Positions 26,201 through 38,116 of a stretch of DNA of 64,000 bases are shown here, in pieces. The position numbers were made by a program, and so were the translations under genes. The notes beneath the pieces are model-generated. The model was given only the letters and a program-made list of their open reading frames with translations, was not told where the DNA came from and ran no database searches. Source of the DNA: Solenopsis invicta (taxonomy: Eukaryota > Arthropoda > Insecta > Hymenoptera > Formicidae); contig NC_052669.1 in the NCBI RefSeq assembly GCF_016802725.1, positions 18,629,770-18,693,769 on the forward strand, given 5' to 3'. How positions within the stretch are numbered: position 1 is the first letter of the stretch; each line of letters starts with the position of its first letter.

Positions 26201-26930
26201 TAAATGTATCGTTTCAACTTAATAGCTTTTATACTTTTTTTCAAAAATAGAAAATTCTAAAAGATATAAAAAGGAAATAAAAAGTGATGTTAAAAGTGAG
26301 AATAAGTTATTCAAATAATAACGTAAACTATGCTAAACTTGAATTGAACTCTTGGATAAACATTTACTCACAGTAATACTCAAGGATTAAATGGAAATTT
26401 GTGATATCATTGCGAGAATTAAGAAATGTAAGGAAATTTACGACTCTGAACTGTAACATTAGAGCCCGATCGCAATCGTTACAGAAGAAAAACGGATCTC
26501 TAAAACGACGCAAGCATAAATGGAGATATCGCGAAAATCGTTATCAAGTTTCAACGAAATAAGTATAGACTAGTACATATACTACTGTTACACAGACGTT
26601 CGCGAAAGTGGAGCAGCGTGTCGTTAAAACGTTATTAGAAACGACGTAGAATTACAGGGGCGAAACTATAAGTTGGCCGTCGCGAGGCACTATAACCGAC
26701 TCTCATTACATGTTTCTACAGTGTGATCGTTACACCGCCGCCGTAATGAGAAAATCGCGCGGATCGATATCCATTACCAATTCAAACGAAGGACTCCGGC
26801 CTGTCTTGCGATACATATTGTGGTATACGTATGTAATACTTTCACCGCTTCGTCGCGCGATCAATGAGACCCATATGATGACAGGGAGTTGTAGGAACAC
26901 GTCCGGGATCGTCAATAAAACCATTTTATT
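23233..26930. other. Intergenic, no gene recognised
   Basis: AT-rich apart from a GC-richer island at about 24660-25352. That island ends with an ATG-containing segment and a consensus donor (AAACG|GTAAGTAG, GT at 25353-25354), but I found no partner exon. A short inverted-repeat zone with AGACTCTTAAAG-like arms lies near 25430-25490. Confidence 0.4.
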
Positions 26931-27087
26931 TACGACACTCACATCCGCTTTACAAAGTCACAGCCTTATCGAGACGATAAAGTATATCAACACGCATCAT
27001 CCATATTATACATCCATATTTTTATAGTTTCTCTTTGTATATATAAATTCTGCATCTATACATAGATATAAGTCATTAAAGCTCTTC

Positions 27088-27138
27088 TCTTCTTCTTCTT
27101 CTTCTTCTTTTTCTTCTTTATCTTTTTCTTCTTCTTAC
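27088..27138. repeat. (CTT)n simple repeat
   Basis: Interrupted TTC/CTT tract. Confidence 0.85.
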
Positions 27139-28699
27139 AATTTCAACCCGTAGGAAGAATGGAAACGCATCTCGCTACATTTTGTGAAGATTGACTTTTG
27201 CGCGCTTTGAGCAAAGGTGCCGGAAACGATCGGAAATAGAAGAATTCGGTACGAGTGAATCAGGCCGGTGCGACTTATTGCATAAATACCGTCGATACTC
27301 GAACTTGGCGAAACGTATTAAATACAAAATAAACCTTAAGCGAATGTATCGCCCGCTAGATCGTTTTAGAATTACAGAAGTGGCTCGTAGACGTACACTG
27401 CTCTTCTTCTTCGGAATTAAACTCTGATAAGTTTAACCCGTACCGAGGGTCGCTCGTGTATCTGCCGACTAATCTAACGGATGCACCTTGACCGCGCGAA
27501 ATATTGAACACCTAGGATGATTATGATATAGTAAGAGTGACGACAGCGAGTTCAAAAAAGTCGAAATTTTTCCTCTTAGAAATCTTTGCATCCCCGAAAT
27601 CTTTATATCAACAAGTAGGGATACAGCAGGGATACGTTCGGATTGTGTCCTACTCGATTAAACCTTTGATATTTTGATTCGTATACAGCCGAGTGCCGCT
27701 GAGAGACGTATTTGCGTCAGTGCATAGTTAAGTGAAAGAAATAGATAGTTTGAATTTTCCCTCGTTATCCTAGATCTCGTGGCTGTTAATTCTAATCGCT
27801 AGTCCCCTGAAACCTTTCTTTTCGGGGTTTACAATAATTAGATATAAATTACCTGCACACATCCACGCACGCACACGCACACGCACGCACACACTCATAC
27901 ACATGCACGCACACACACATGCAGTAAAATGTTCCGCCGCGCGGGTATACACGTGTCTGGGACACGTACGGGCTCGCGAGAACAAGTAATCGATCAAATC
28001 ATCTAAAAAACAGTTTTCGTGACACCGAAAAACAGTGATATTGCAAAATAGTGATCCACGAGTTAGACCCGATATGATAAAACCGCGCGGATGACGGATG
28101 GAAAAGTCCTATTAAATTCCGGACGTCATTCCGCCGCCCGAACGCTCGTCGATAACACGCTAGGCGAGATATATATATTATATATTTTTTTTTGTACTAC
28201 GTCACATATTGCTATTCGCTATGTCGAAAGAGACGATATGACGCGCGGAGCGTCGCGTCGCTCCTTTTCCTTACTTGCGCGACGAAAGAAACGATAAAAG
28301 TCAAGGAAGGGGAAAAGAAACGTCGGATCCGTCGGATCAGCGCCAGGAATTGAATCGAACGGGTCAACTTAATTATCAATGTACGACCGCGCTCGCAATC
28401 GCGGCTTATTTTCATCGCGGCAATAAATAAGTACGTAAGACACGTCTGTCTTATATATGGAATTAACGGCGCTAAATGAGATCGAAGCGAGCGCGAGAGT
28501 CGCGCGTGTAGGCGATTCGCGCTGAAAAATACAAGTCGCGGCGCTAGAAAATAAATCTAGTCTGGAAGACTAACTATGGGAAATATACATAAAGCGTCGC
28601 GTCTCCCCCGCGTCCTTATCTCCCGATGATACGCCGAGGGAATCGAGATACGGCTATAATACAATCCGAGGTCCAGCCACAGAGCGTCTTCTATCTCCC

Positions 28700-29652
28700 G
28701 TACAGCACAGAAGCTTGCAGCAGCATCGTTACAATGCTGCGATAGTGCATATTACGTAGGCATTGCGAAGATCTTTTCTGAATATTATTTCAACACTGTT
28801 ACCGCAAGCTTTTTGAAAAATATTTGTAAAAATTAATGTCTCGTGTTTCATTAGATGGACGGAATTTTACTTGTAATTAGAAAACCACTCGTATTCTAAT
28901 GAAATGATTCTTTAATCCTTTGTGGCGTAGTGACACACTCATATGTCATCTTTCTCTATTCAGTTTTTTTTTTACAATTTTTACAAATTTTTTGCATCTT
29001 TTTACGTCTTTTTTCAAATTTTCAAATTTTGATTTCGAAATCAGCGAGAGTATAAATCTCCCGAGTATATACCAAATTTCGTTAAAATTGGGCTGATAGA
29101 AAAATGCACGCTGCAAAGAATTAAAGGGGTGAGTCGTCAAAATTGAGTTCGAATAAAGTAAATGAGATTTTGATAGTAGAATTTTTGATTCTTCATCTAA
29201 ATTATTTTAGAAGGATAATCACATTCCTAGAAGTTATATATGCCAAAATATGTTAACGATATTTGGAGTAATATCGGAGACACCGAAACGTATTACATTG
29301 TAATATTGCAATACGTCTAAAGGCGGAGACTTTCCCGTACAGCACAGAATAGCAAAAACATTGCAAAATATTCCTACGATATTTCAGCAATATTGCAGCA
29401 ACGATAAAATGTCCGCTTCAGAAATATTAATACGTAATATTATATACGTTGACATTACGAATCAATATTTGTGAAACGAACATTTTACCATCGCTGCAAC
29501 ATTGCTGAAACATTGCAGCAATATTTTGCGACGCTCTTTCTATGCTGTGCTACATGAGTTACCACTGCAGCAACATTTCCCAGCATTTTTGCAAAGTTGC
29601 AACCTTGCAATGAAATATCTTTGCAATTATTCTGCAATCTCTCTGTGCTGTA
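28700..29652. mobile_element. MITE remnant(s) with TACAGCACAG ends (outer pair)
   Basis: GTACAGCACAGAAGC at 28700 and CTGTGCTGTA at 29643-29652 are inverted. The inside is rich in TTGCAGCAATATT-like palindromic words. It could be one element with a second inserted inside, or neighbouring truncated copies. Confidence 0.5.
29338..29554. mobile_element. MITE, about 215 bp, TACAGCACAG termini (inner copy)
   Basis: Left: GTACAGCACAGAATAGC, then TTGCAAAATATT and TTTCAGCAATATTGCAGC. Right: the inverted series GCTGCAACATTGCTGAAAC, AATATTTTGC and CTATGCTGTGCTAC. The arms pair over about 60 bases, so the whole element is a near-palindrome. Confidence 0.75.
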
Positions 29653-29744
29653 TGAGCTTCTCGACGTACGACATGTATCTATCGAAAAATAAGGGAGCGC
29701 GTAAAAGCGCTCGTATATGTCTATGTATTTGCGCGCGCGCGCTT

Positions 29745-29752
29745 GTGCGTGC

Positions 29753-29811
<59 letters not shown>

Positions 29812-29826
29812 TGTGTGTGCGCGTGT
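29745..29826. repeat. (GT)n microsatellite
   Basis: Long GT run preceded by a short GCGC/GCGT tract; it generates a spurious Val/Cys-rich frame. Confidence 0.95.
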
Positions 29827-30094
29827 GTAAAACAGATTACGGAGGGATCGTGATTAACCCTTAACCGGAATTGCAGGTTGTCGATATGTGTTAACTCTTT
29901 GGTACAGCCATTGCACTAGCCGTCGCGCTGTGGTCGTGGTCACGGAAACGAAAAATGTTCTTGAAAATAAAAACCAAGGGAACAACGTCGAATGAGTACT
30001 CGTACTCACCAGTTAAGGGTTAAATATTCGTTTCGAATGGCGCGCGTGCGATTCATTGCCACCCTCTCTCTCTCTTTCTCTCTCTCTCGCGGAC

Positions 30095-30156
30095 GATCGC
30101 CGGCGAATTCGATCGCGGGACGAGCGATCGCCGGCGAATTCGATCGCGGGACGAGC
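30095..30156. repeat. Perfect 31-bp tandem duplication
   Basis: Two identical 31-base units beginning GATCGCCGGCGAATTCGATC, back to back, just 3' of the stop codon of the small minus-strand gene. Confidence 0.9.
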
Positions 30157-30210
30157 GAGCGAGCCTGCGAGGGCGCCGGTCATCCTAGCTCGCGCCTAGC
30201 GGCACGGACG

Positions 30211-30968
30211 TTAGATTATCATCTCGTTCTCCCTGTTCTCGTTCCTCTGGTTCTCCTCGTACTCGTCGCAGCAACAACAGTTCGACGTGCATTCCTCTTG
30301 GTTCTCGGCCACGTACGTCATGTACGTGTCGATACTTTTGGCGTCCAGGGACGGCAAGGACCACGAGAGCGAGGTAGTCTCGAGGTCCGGGATAGCCGTG
30401 TGCCAGGAGCTAGGATTGCACGACCTTTTGGCTTTGCGGCTCCTGGTAGACAGCTTCTTGATCGCCTGCAAAGCAGAAAGCGTCGCCGATGATGAACGCT
30501 TGATGAATGACAAAGGAGAAAGAAAAAGGGGAGAGACAAGGGAGGAGGGTGCACCACTACCCCATCGTCGCGAAAAGGTCGAGCTACGTACGATAGAGTT
30601 ATCCGTCAGCGCTCAAAGCCACTCCACGACACACGTAAGGACATCGATCCGCGATGATTGACCGTCACGCGCGGAGATTTCACGCCCAGGCGGAATGACG
30701 TAAACGAGCAGCGTTAATCGTTCGCATGCGAGTTAATCGCGACAAAGTCTCACGCGGAGATAACACGAGGAAGGGTATATACGCGAGAATTCGGCGATCC
30801 GCCGGTGCATCCATCGCCGCGCTCTCTCTCTATCTCCCTCTCTCTCGGAGGATGGAAGTATGCAACAGTCGGAGATACGAGCAAACACCCTGGAGGAGAA
30901 TCTCGTTAAAAGAAACCGCTTACCCGCAGGATCCTGCGGCCGGACTTGCCGAGGAACTTCTTCAGCAT
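30211..30968 (-). CDS. Small 99-residue protein, possible Bearded-class
   Basis: Exon 1 is 30924-30968 (ATG at 30968, donor CGG|GTAAGC) and exon 2 is 30211-30465 (acceptor TCTGCTTTGCAG); both junctions are phase 0. The protein begins MLKKFLGKSGRRILRAIKKL, a basic helix with hydrophobic residues on one face, continues Ser/Trp-rich, then has a CCCC cluster and an acidic Asn-rich tail ending NQRNENRENEMII. Basic amphipathic N-termini and NxxN(ExLE) motifs that bind the E3 ligase Neuralized define Bearded proteins, which dampen Delta endocytosis; NQRN and NREN fit NxxN. Fly Bearded genes are intronless and this lacks the GTFFWT-like tail of m4/malpha, so the assignment is tentative. A CpG island and a Su(H)-type octamer lie upstream. 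Confidence 0.55.
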
Positions 30969-31480
30969 CGCGGTCGATCTTGTCTCTCGAACGTCGTCAG
31001 TTCTACTCGTCTCTCTCTCTCTCTCTCTCTGGTCGATCAACCCTTGGTCGGGAGGAGAAACAACCTTTTCGAGAGCCGACAGTCGTATCTTCGCCGCTGC
31101 CGCCGCGGACGCGAGAGCTTGACACGCGCCGGGATTGATTTTCGGCCGTGCGCCTCGGCTTATCCGCCCTTACGGGGTTCGCGCCGTCTCGCCCGGATCG
31201 ATGCGAACGCCACGGCGTCACGCGACGAAATACCGCTCCGGAGCGCCGCGCCTCTCCATTTATGACCCCGCCGCGCCGACCGGCGCGGCGCCGCGGCGCC
31301 GCACGATCATCCCCGAGCCCGGAACGCCCGAGACCGGCGCTGACGCCGCCGCGACCCCCCTGACCCGCGACGCGGAAAGACTTCCGGGGCCTGGCGGTCG
31401 CCGCGCGGAGCGGCGTGCTCGAGGCATTTAACCCTCGCCTCGCGGAGATGGAGACTAATGAGCGACCGGTAATTACGCCC
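30969..31480 (-). promoter_or_regulatory. CpG island / promoter of the small minus-strand gene
   Basis: Very GC- and CpG-rich sequence peaks at about 31240-31430. A TATA-like CATAAATGG reads on the minus strand at 31256-31264, about 290 bases before the ATG. A TGTGAGAA Su(H)-type octamer on the minus strand lies at 31673-31680. A (TC)n tract at about 31009-31031 lies in the presumed 5' UTR. Confidence 0.35.
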
Positions 31481-32095
31481 GGCTTGACGTAATAGTAATT
31501 TCCACTCCGCGGGGGCGCGTCGCCCTTCCGACTGGATTGATTTTAATTGACGGTCTTAAACGGTAGCAAATAAACGTCTGCTCGTGTGACATTTCGCAAA
31601 TTGCATCTGGTTTTACGTATTAAAGCCGCTTATTAGCGCAATAGAGAGTTTCCCGCTCGGAAGAGGGAATATTTCTCACATTACTGCACCTCGCTCCACG
31701 TCTCTCAATCTTTTTTTATCGCGCTTTTTTACGTATTTCTCTTTACCAGAAAATATCAGGGTTCATAATAGAGGTGTGCGCAATAGAGGTGTGCGCAAAC
31801 AATTCAAATTCAAATAGTTCGAGAGTTTCGATTCATCGATTCGAATCGATCTTCTATTTTGACCGTTTCATTTATATCTCCTGAGCAACCAATCTCGTGT
31901 CAGTGCGTGTTCATTCTCTTGTTTCATCGTTTGTCGACTTTCAAAATTTTTCTAACGTTTCTAAATATTATAAACTATTTGTGCACACGATAGACAGTAG
32001 GCTTTTTAAATTTGTTTCATAGGATTACCGTTATTATTATTAATATCAAAATCATTATTACTATCATAATAATTATCATAATCATAATCAGAATC

Positions 32096-32130
<35 letters not shown>

Positions 32131-32573
32131 TAAGATTATTATTATTTTATAGAATTTAGAACAAAATTTGAAATTGCTTCATCATATATGTAGTTTCTTA
32201 ATGAAGTCAATTAATGATAGCATTAAATATTAAAAACTTCGATAATAACATTGTAATTCGTACAATGTGTATTAAATTCTTATTTATCAGTACAACGCCC
32301 TCACAGTTATTTCTAGTATCCACAATGTAAATTTTTATTTTTAGCATTCTCAATTAAATTATAATGCAATTTTTTTTTAATAACTTTTTGATTAAGCTAA
32401 TGCTTCTCTCTTGTTCCTCCGAACATCTATCTGATTTTTCATACATTTCTTTTCATTTCCAATTAATTAATTGTTATATATTTAGACCAGTATTTAATCA
32501 AATATGCATATGTGTATTTGATTAAATATTAGCCTACATTAACAATTAATTAATAGGAAATTTTATAAATATA

Positions 32574-32575
<2 letters not shown>

Positions 32576-32616
<41 letters not shown>
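32576..32616. repeat. (TG)n microsatellite
   Basis: Pure TG run of about 20 units. Confidence 0.95.
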
Positions 32617-32617
<1 letters not shown>

Positions 32618-34154
32618 ATGAAATTATACATTTCTCGTAGATTTTTGTACGCGCTTACAAGAATATCTGTAAGAAAATGATAAAATATAAATATTTTATA
32701 AGATATCAGAGGAGATATCTGTACTTGTCAGTAATTAATTTAAAGTAAATTACAAGTAACAAATAAGAAAATCGAGACCATCTGTCTAATGCGAGAGTAC
32801 GAGGTACCGATTAATCAAGGCACAATTCGATAAGGAATACGCATGCACGCGAGTCCGCGCCGCGATGCACTGTGCGGTGGGACAGAACGAGTGCTCAATG
32901 GCCCGTGGGGAATAGAGGCGAGAATAAGAACGAATTGGATTAATGCACGAATGATTGAATGAGAAAATCTACCGCGAGAGCAGCAATCGCTCATTGACAA
33001 AACACTGATATACGTGATAATTTTATTGGACCGCGCGATTCCGGTCGATTAGTTCGTCCAAGTAGCGATGCCATTACAGACGATTGGATCTCGATGCTTA
33101 TGCATCTGCATTACGATTTTTCTAATGTGCACACGAGAAAGCATTTGCAGACTGGGTTACGATTAATCATGTAACATTACATCACGAAGAGTGATGTCTG
33201 CCTTATCGCGAGAGACACGTAAATCGGAAGATTCAAAGTTCAATATTCCAATTAGTCAGAGAGAGTTAATTAATTTTTGCCTACTCATATGAATTATTCA
33301 TTGTTGCTTTTAGATTATTTATAAAAAAAAGAGTCTCTCGTTGCGAATTATGCACCTGCACAAACGCGTTTGTAAGTAAGAGCAAGGACAAAACACGACA
33401 CGAGTCGGCGTGTGCGCGTGCATACGCGTGCACGTGCACGCACGTGTGCACTACCACACGCACGCAAATGCGAAGAACGTGTTTCGCGGCTTATCGAATG
33501 TGAAACGAAGAAAATTAAGGATGGGACGTTAAAGGGCGGCGATAAACGCAATTTCACTTGTCGACGTTTCACTTGTCGACGTTTTATCATAACAGTTTCC
33601 GTCACCTAGATTCGGGCATGTTTACGCGCAAAGCGCAAACACACGCGTGCACATGTGCATTTCGTATGCATGCAACGTGAAACGTGTGGCACGTATCGAT
33701 TTGTCATTTAGTAGGACCTAGATTTTTATTTAACTCGAGATGCATGTAGTATATTTATTATTTCAATGAATTATGGATTTATTTTTCATTCAGCCTTCCA
33801 AGTTATTTTCGATAATAAAATTTCATTATTATTCTATTATTAGTTCAAAAAGTTTGAAACTCATCAAAGACCCTTATTCGTTTTACAATAATTCCCGTTT
33901 TGTTTGCACATCTTCCTGCAGCTTTTTCATTTCGAAATGTCAAATATTTAATTCAACTGTCCCTACAGCGAGATGCTAAATAAACTTTAGCTCACGGACG
34001 CTTCAAATGTCATTCAGTTTTTTTATATTTAATCATGATGATTTAAATAATATTAAATTATATTTCAATGCGAATACACACACACACACACACACGCACG
34101 CGATAATTTGTTTTAAAAAAGATATTGAATGTAATCAATATTGTCGATAATATT

Positions 34155-34206
34155 TAATACGAGCCAATTGCATACTCTTTAGGATGCAATTGGCTCTTTC
34201 AGTATT
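34155..34206. other. Hairpin with perfect 13-bp stem
   Basis: GAGCCAATTGCAT and ATGCAATTGGCTC pair perfectly around a 10-base loop; AATAC and GTATT extend the stem beyond a 5-base bulge. It is shorter than a typical miRNA precursor. It could be a small MITE core or a structured RNA. Confidence 0.5.
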
Positions 34207-35849
34207 AAGTTACATGAAATATCGAAATAATTACAGAACTATTTTTTTTTAATTAAAACGCATGTGTATCTTGTAAAGCAATCCATCTACGTAAAAGGGA
34301 ATTCGGTTTAAAAAAATTTCTACCACACTCATCCGCCCAGAAATTTAAATCTAGTACTACCTAGCTCTACACCTATGTACATTTTTGCACATCAATACAT
34401 TTATTCTTCTTCAATCTGAAATGCGGGTAATCTAAATAGTAAACTATTCTTCAATCAAAGTGATAACGTGAACGGCCGAGCACACGTGAATGAAATTGAA
34501 TCGACGCTCCTCCGAGGATGCAACCGGGAAGTCGAGAGAGCCGGATAAATCCCGGGAGCCCACGCGCTTTACTCCTCTCGCTCTCTCCTTCTCTCACGAT
34601 TGCGTGCACACACGTGCGCGTCGTGTGCGTGTGACGCGTGTGAGCGCGACCGTTCTCACGCGGCGGCACGCGCCGCACTGTGCGTGCCCCCCACCCCCCT
34701 CAACCCTCCTACCCCCGTGATGCACGTCGGCCACGTGCCACCCCCGAGTGGCCCCACGGAAAACTCATAATTGTCATAACATACGAGAGCCGCGACCCGA
34801 CCGTGGAAGGATCTCCCTCCACACCCCTCGGATTCCACCCCGGAATTGAAATCGCGAGTGCACTCTCCGGTTAGTTAATCGTTCGGTGGTCCCGATAAAT
34901 CTTTCCCCCCGGCGTTACTCGCGTTATCTCGTATCTGAAATGATTGCGCCTTATCGAACGAGCGTTTCGTCGCAGATAATAAAGTTACTCGCGGCAATAA
35001 AATGATGCAATTGCGAAAGAACTTTTCGCAAAAGTGCGAAACGCGTACTTCGATCGCCTTCCCCTGTTTAGTCTGTGAATGGAACGCGATAATCGTAAAT
35101 ACGAGATGAAAAATGAGCATCGGGAGTCTGCGGTGGCGAATCTCTCGTCTCTCGATTCACTCGTGATTTTCTCACTGCGTTGTAATAATTGCGACGCGTC
35201 CAGCTGATCGGGTGACTGGACGCGGACTCGGCAATCATTTTTTGCGGGGTCCAAGGGGAAACAATCGCCATCGGCGACGGGGTATAACGAGCGGCGCGTG
35301 GCGGTGTCGCGTGGCTACAAATGCTCGCTCAAACATCGCGGCCCGACGAAAATAAGTCCCGCCTAATTGAGGCGGCCGTTCCATTATAGAGATTAGACTT
35401 CAAACGAGGTTTGCATTGTGTATGCGCGTATGTATGTCTCGCGCGATTAATTAATACCTTGGGAAACATTATATCTTTCGAGAGAAAAAATTTGAAAATG
35501 GATATTGAAGTGGACATTTGTTTATATATAATTCGGAATTTTCTTTAGAAATCAGAAGCAGAACAATTACAAGCATATATTTTGATCCTTGTTATATCGA
35601 GTTTCGTTATTGAATGCGTCATGAATTGCATGAGCGCTGTTACGTCAATGCAACGTTCGATCTGTCGCAAATATTTGCAAAATCGCCGCATCGTCGTCAC
35701 GGTCATTCAGCACGTACCAAATGCGTTACATTCACCTACAATTGAAATACAAAACCGGACATTTGTTGATATTTAATTGTAATATTAGAACTATCGATGA
35801 TTAATCTTTTATACTTATTTTTGCTACTTAAATTTAATTAGAATTGGAT

Positions 35850-36330
35850 AGCGATCAATTAAAAAGTTAAAAGTTAAATAAGATTAAAAATTTACTAACC
35901 TTTAATTTAACTTAGTCAATTTCAAATGAGTTAATTTTAACTTTAACTAGAGAGTTATTTTTAAAGCACAACTTTAACTTGTTGATTCTTTTGCTAAGTT
36001 AAATGTTTACCTACCTAAAGGAAAAAAATTGTAAAAGAAAATTACGTTCCCATATAAAAAATAATATTTCTTTGTTATTTCATATAAACTTCGTTTACAA
36101 ATAAAATATTAAATTTATTTGACGATCGATAAAATAATTTCTTGTTTTGTTATTTAGAGTGATCCAATTTTAAAGAATTACAATATTCTAGTTCAATATG
36201 AATATTTTTTTTAATTTAACTTTTAATTTATTTTAATGTAACTTAAATTAATTTAAAATTGACGCAATTTTTTACGTAAATAATTTTAACTTTAACTTGA
36301 TTCAATTTTTTTTTAAATATTGAATTTTTA
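35850..36330. repeat. AT-rich dispersed repeat related to the CAGAGTT family
   Basis: It contains repeated TTTAACTT / TTAATTTAACTTAG words resembling 10026-10228 and 21570-21778. Ends are not clear. Confidence 0.3.
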
Positions 36331-36340
36331 AACCTGTGTA

Positions 36341-36344
36341 TGTA

Positions 36345-36397
<53 letters not shown>
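36341..36397. repeat. (TA)n microsatellite
   Basis: TA run of more than 20 units. Confidence 0.95.
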
Positions 36398-36399
<2 letters not shown>

Positions 36400-38116
36400 G
36401 CTATATATATGTATGTAAATTTACTTTTTACTTTGAAAAAAGAGGTGAAGGAGAAAAGTAAATTAAACAATTTAATTTACTTTACATATCGCAACAAACA
36501 TCGCAATTTCAGAAAATGCACTGTTATAAATTTAATAAAAAGTTATGAATCAATCACTTTGACTGCTTTGGTAGTTCTAGACGATAAATATATCGATTAA
36601 ACTTTCGTGCAAATTTTGATTTCCAAGAAAAATATTTATTCTGAATAACAAAATGTAAATAACAAAGAAATAAAATTTTTTTCACAAAAGTGATATGATT
36701 TCTCTAGAGTTAATGTTTCAATTTTTACGAAAATCAATTTAATAAACAGTTATGATACAGAATTTTATTAAAATTGTAAATAGGGAATTTTTTTATGTAT
36801 GTTAAAAATATATTGAGGCTAGCTATATCGTTCTGTAATGTAAAACATTAATCTTTTCACTTTCTTAATTTTTAATACAAGTGTTTAAATTGTACTGAAC
36901 AGCCTTAAGAAGAAAAGTCTAAATAATTTGTTCGCAATAACTTAACACATAGATACTCGATCTTTGACAATTTGTCTAATGTCCTATCCATTCGCGTCAT
37001 GAAGCAGAATAAATAATTTTTGTTGTGAACTTCGTGGAAAAACAAGGTGTTTACTCGGGCAAGAAGATTGTCATACAGAGCGAACGAGATTAGGAGGATA
37101 TTTATAACCAAAGATATCACAATAAATTTATATATAACGCAACGTACTATACATGCGCATACATCATTTGCTTATATATACAAGCAAATAATGTTTTCGT
37201 ATGTAAACCAGAATAAATAAACATTCAATACTGATCGCTTAAAATGCAAGTAGAAGTATCGAAGTATCAAAGGCGTGGGAAATGTTACGTTTCGAGGGGG
37301 CAAAGCAGAGTAACAGAAGAGAATATAAAATGCAAATATCAGCAGAGAGAACATAATGAAATTAATATTCTCGTGAAGTGAGAAAAATTATAAGTTAAAA
37401 GAAAACGCAGGAATTGTACTTTAAAGCGCTTTAATTTATTGCAACTTGCATCGTGTCGTATCTATTGAAAAAACAAATGCGTGGCTTTGATTACACAATA
37501 ATTTTGTATCGTATAAAATTCTTCTCCTTACAAAAAGTAAGTACATATAAAAATTGCGCCAGCTGTCGATAAAAAATTCTCTATAATCATATATCTCCGA
37601 AAAAATAGCGATATCGTTCTATCAAATATAACATTTTTACTTTATATTTAACATAATAAGTATTGTAATTGTTATGTGTAACTAATCGTTAAGTAATTTT
37701 CAATTGTACCTTTTCCTACATTGTTTTTTTTTTTTTTTTTGAAGAAAATAATATATATTAAATTGCGTTTGTAGTTTGTAATTATATAAGTTCTTTAATG
37801 TAAAAACTGAAACCAATTTGTAAAAACAATTAATTTTATACTTATATTTATCATTCTGTTATAATTGTAATAACACTCATATCATATGTATAATATAATA
37901 AAAATAAATTAAGAAAAAGCTATTTAAGTCACACTGTCGGTTCCGATTAAAATTAATCGGAGTTGGTTGAAGTGGACCACGTTCACAGTATTAAAAATCA
38001 GACCCAATCATGTGTTTTATCAATTGATATTAATATATATTTTTAGATTGTATCATGGGGCATCAAAAGTAATTTTTTAGGAGCAATAACTTATAATATT
38101 GGAGGGCAAATCAAAG

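Larger units (their letters stand above)
26931..30210 (-). other. Non-coding region, possible long 3' UTR of the small minus-strand gene
   Basis: No coding frame is supported. Read on the minus strand it lies directly downstream of the 99-residue gene and has a possible AATAAA (plus TTTATT near 26927-26933). Scattered minus-strand GTCTTCC (28564-28570), TGTGAT (29218-29223) and AGCTTTA (27077-27083) match the GY, K and Brd boxes of Bearded/E(spl) 3' UTRs, but each is about as frequent as chance predicts. MITEs at 28.7-29.65 kb argue for plain intergenic DNA. Confidence 0.25.
31681..38116. other. Intergenic, no gene recognised
   Basis: Mostly AT-rich, with GC-richer islands near 33380-33480 and 34480-34900. 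Short frames there follow composition only. It contains the microsatellites, hairpin and MITE-like block listed separately and a (TTA)n tract at about 32098-32127. A Su(H)-type octamer (TTCTCACG) lies at 34653-34660. Confidence 0.45.

Noticed and set aside
26927..29223. Brd-, GY- and K-box-like words downstream of the small minus-strand gene as proof of a Bearded 3' UTR
   Set aside because: Six- and seven-base words at this density are expected by chance over 3 kb, and MITEs interrupt the region.
29745..29864. Cys/Val-rich frame over the GT repeat
   Set aside because: Translation of a microsatellite.
30085..31440. Several plus-strand Arg/Ser-rich frames over the small minus-strand gene
   Set aside because: CpG-island composition; only the minus-strand pair of exons has matching splice sites and phase.
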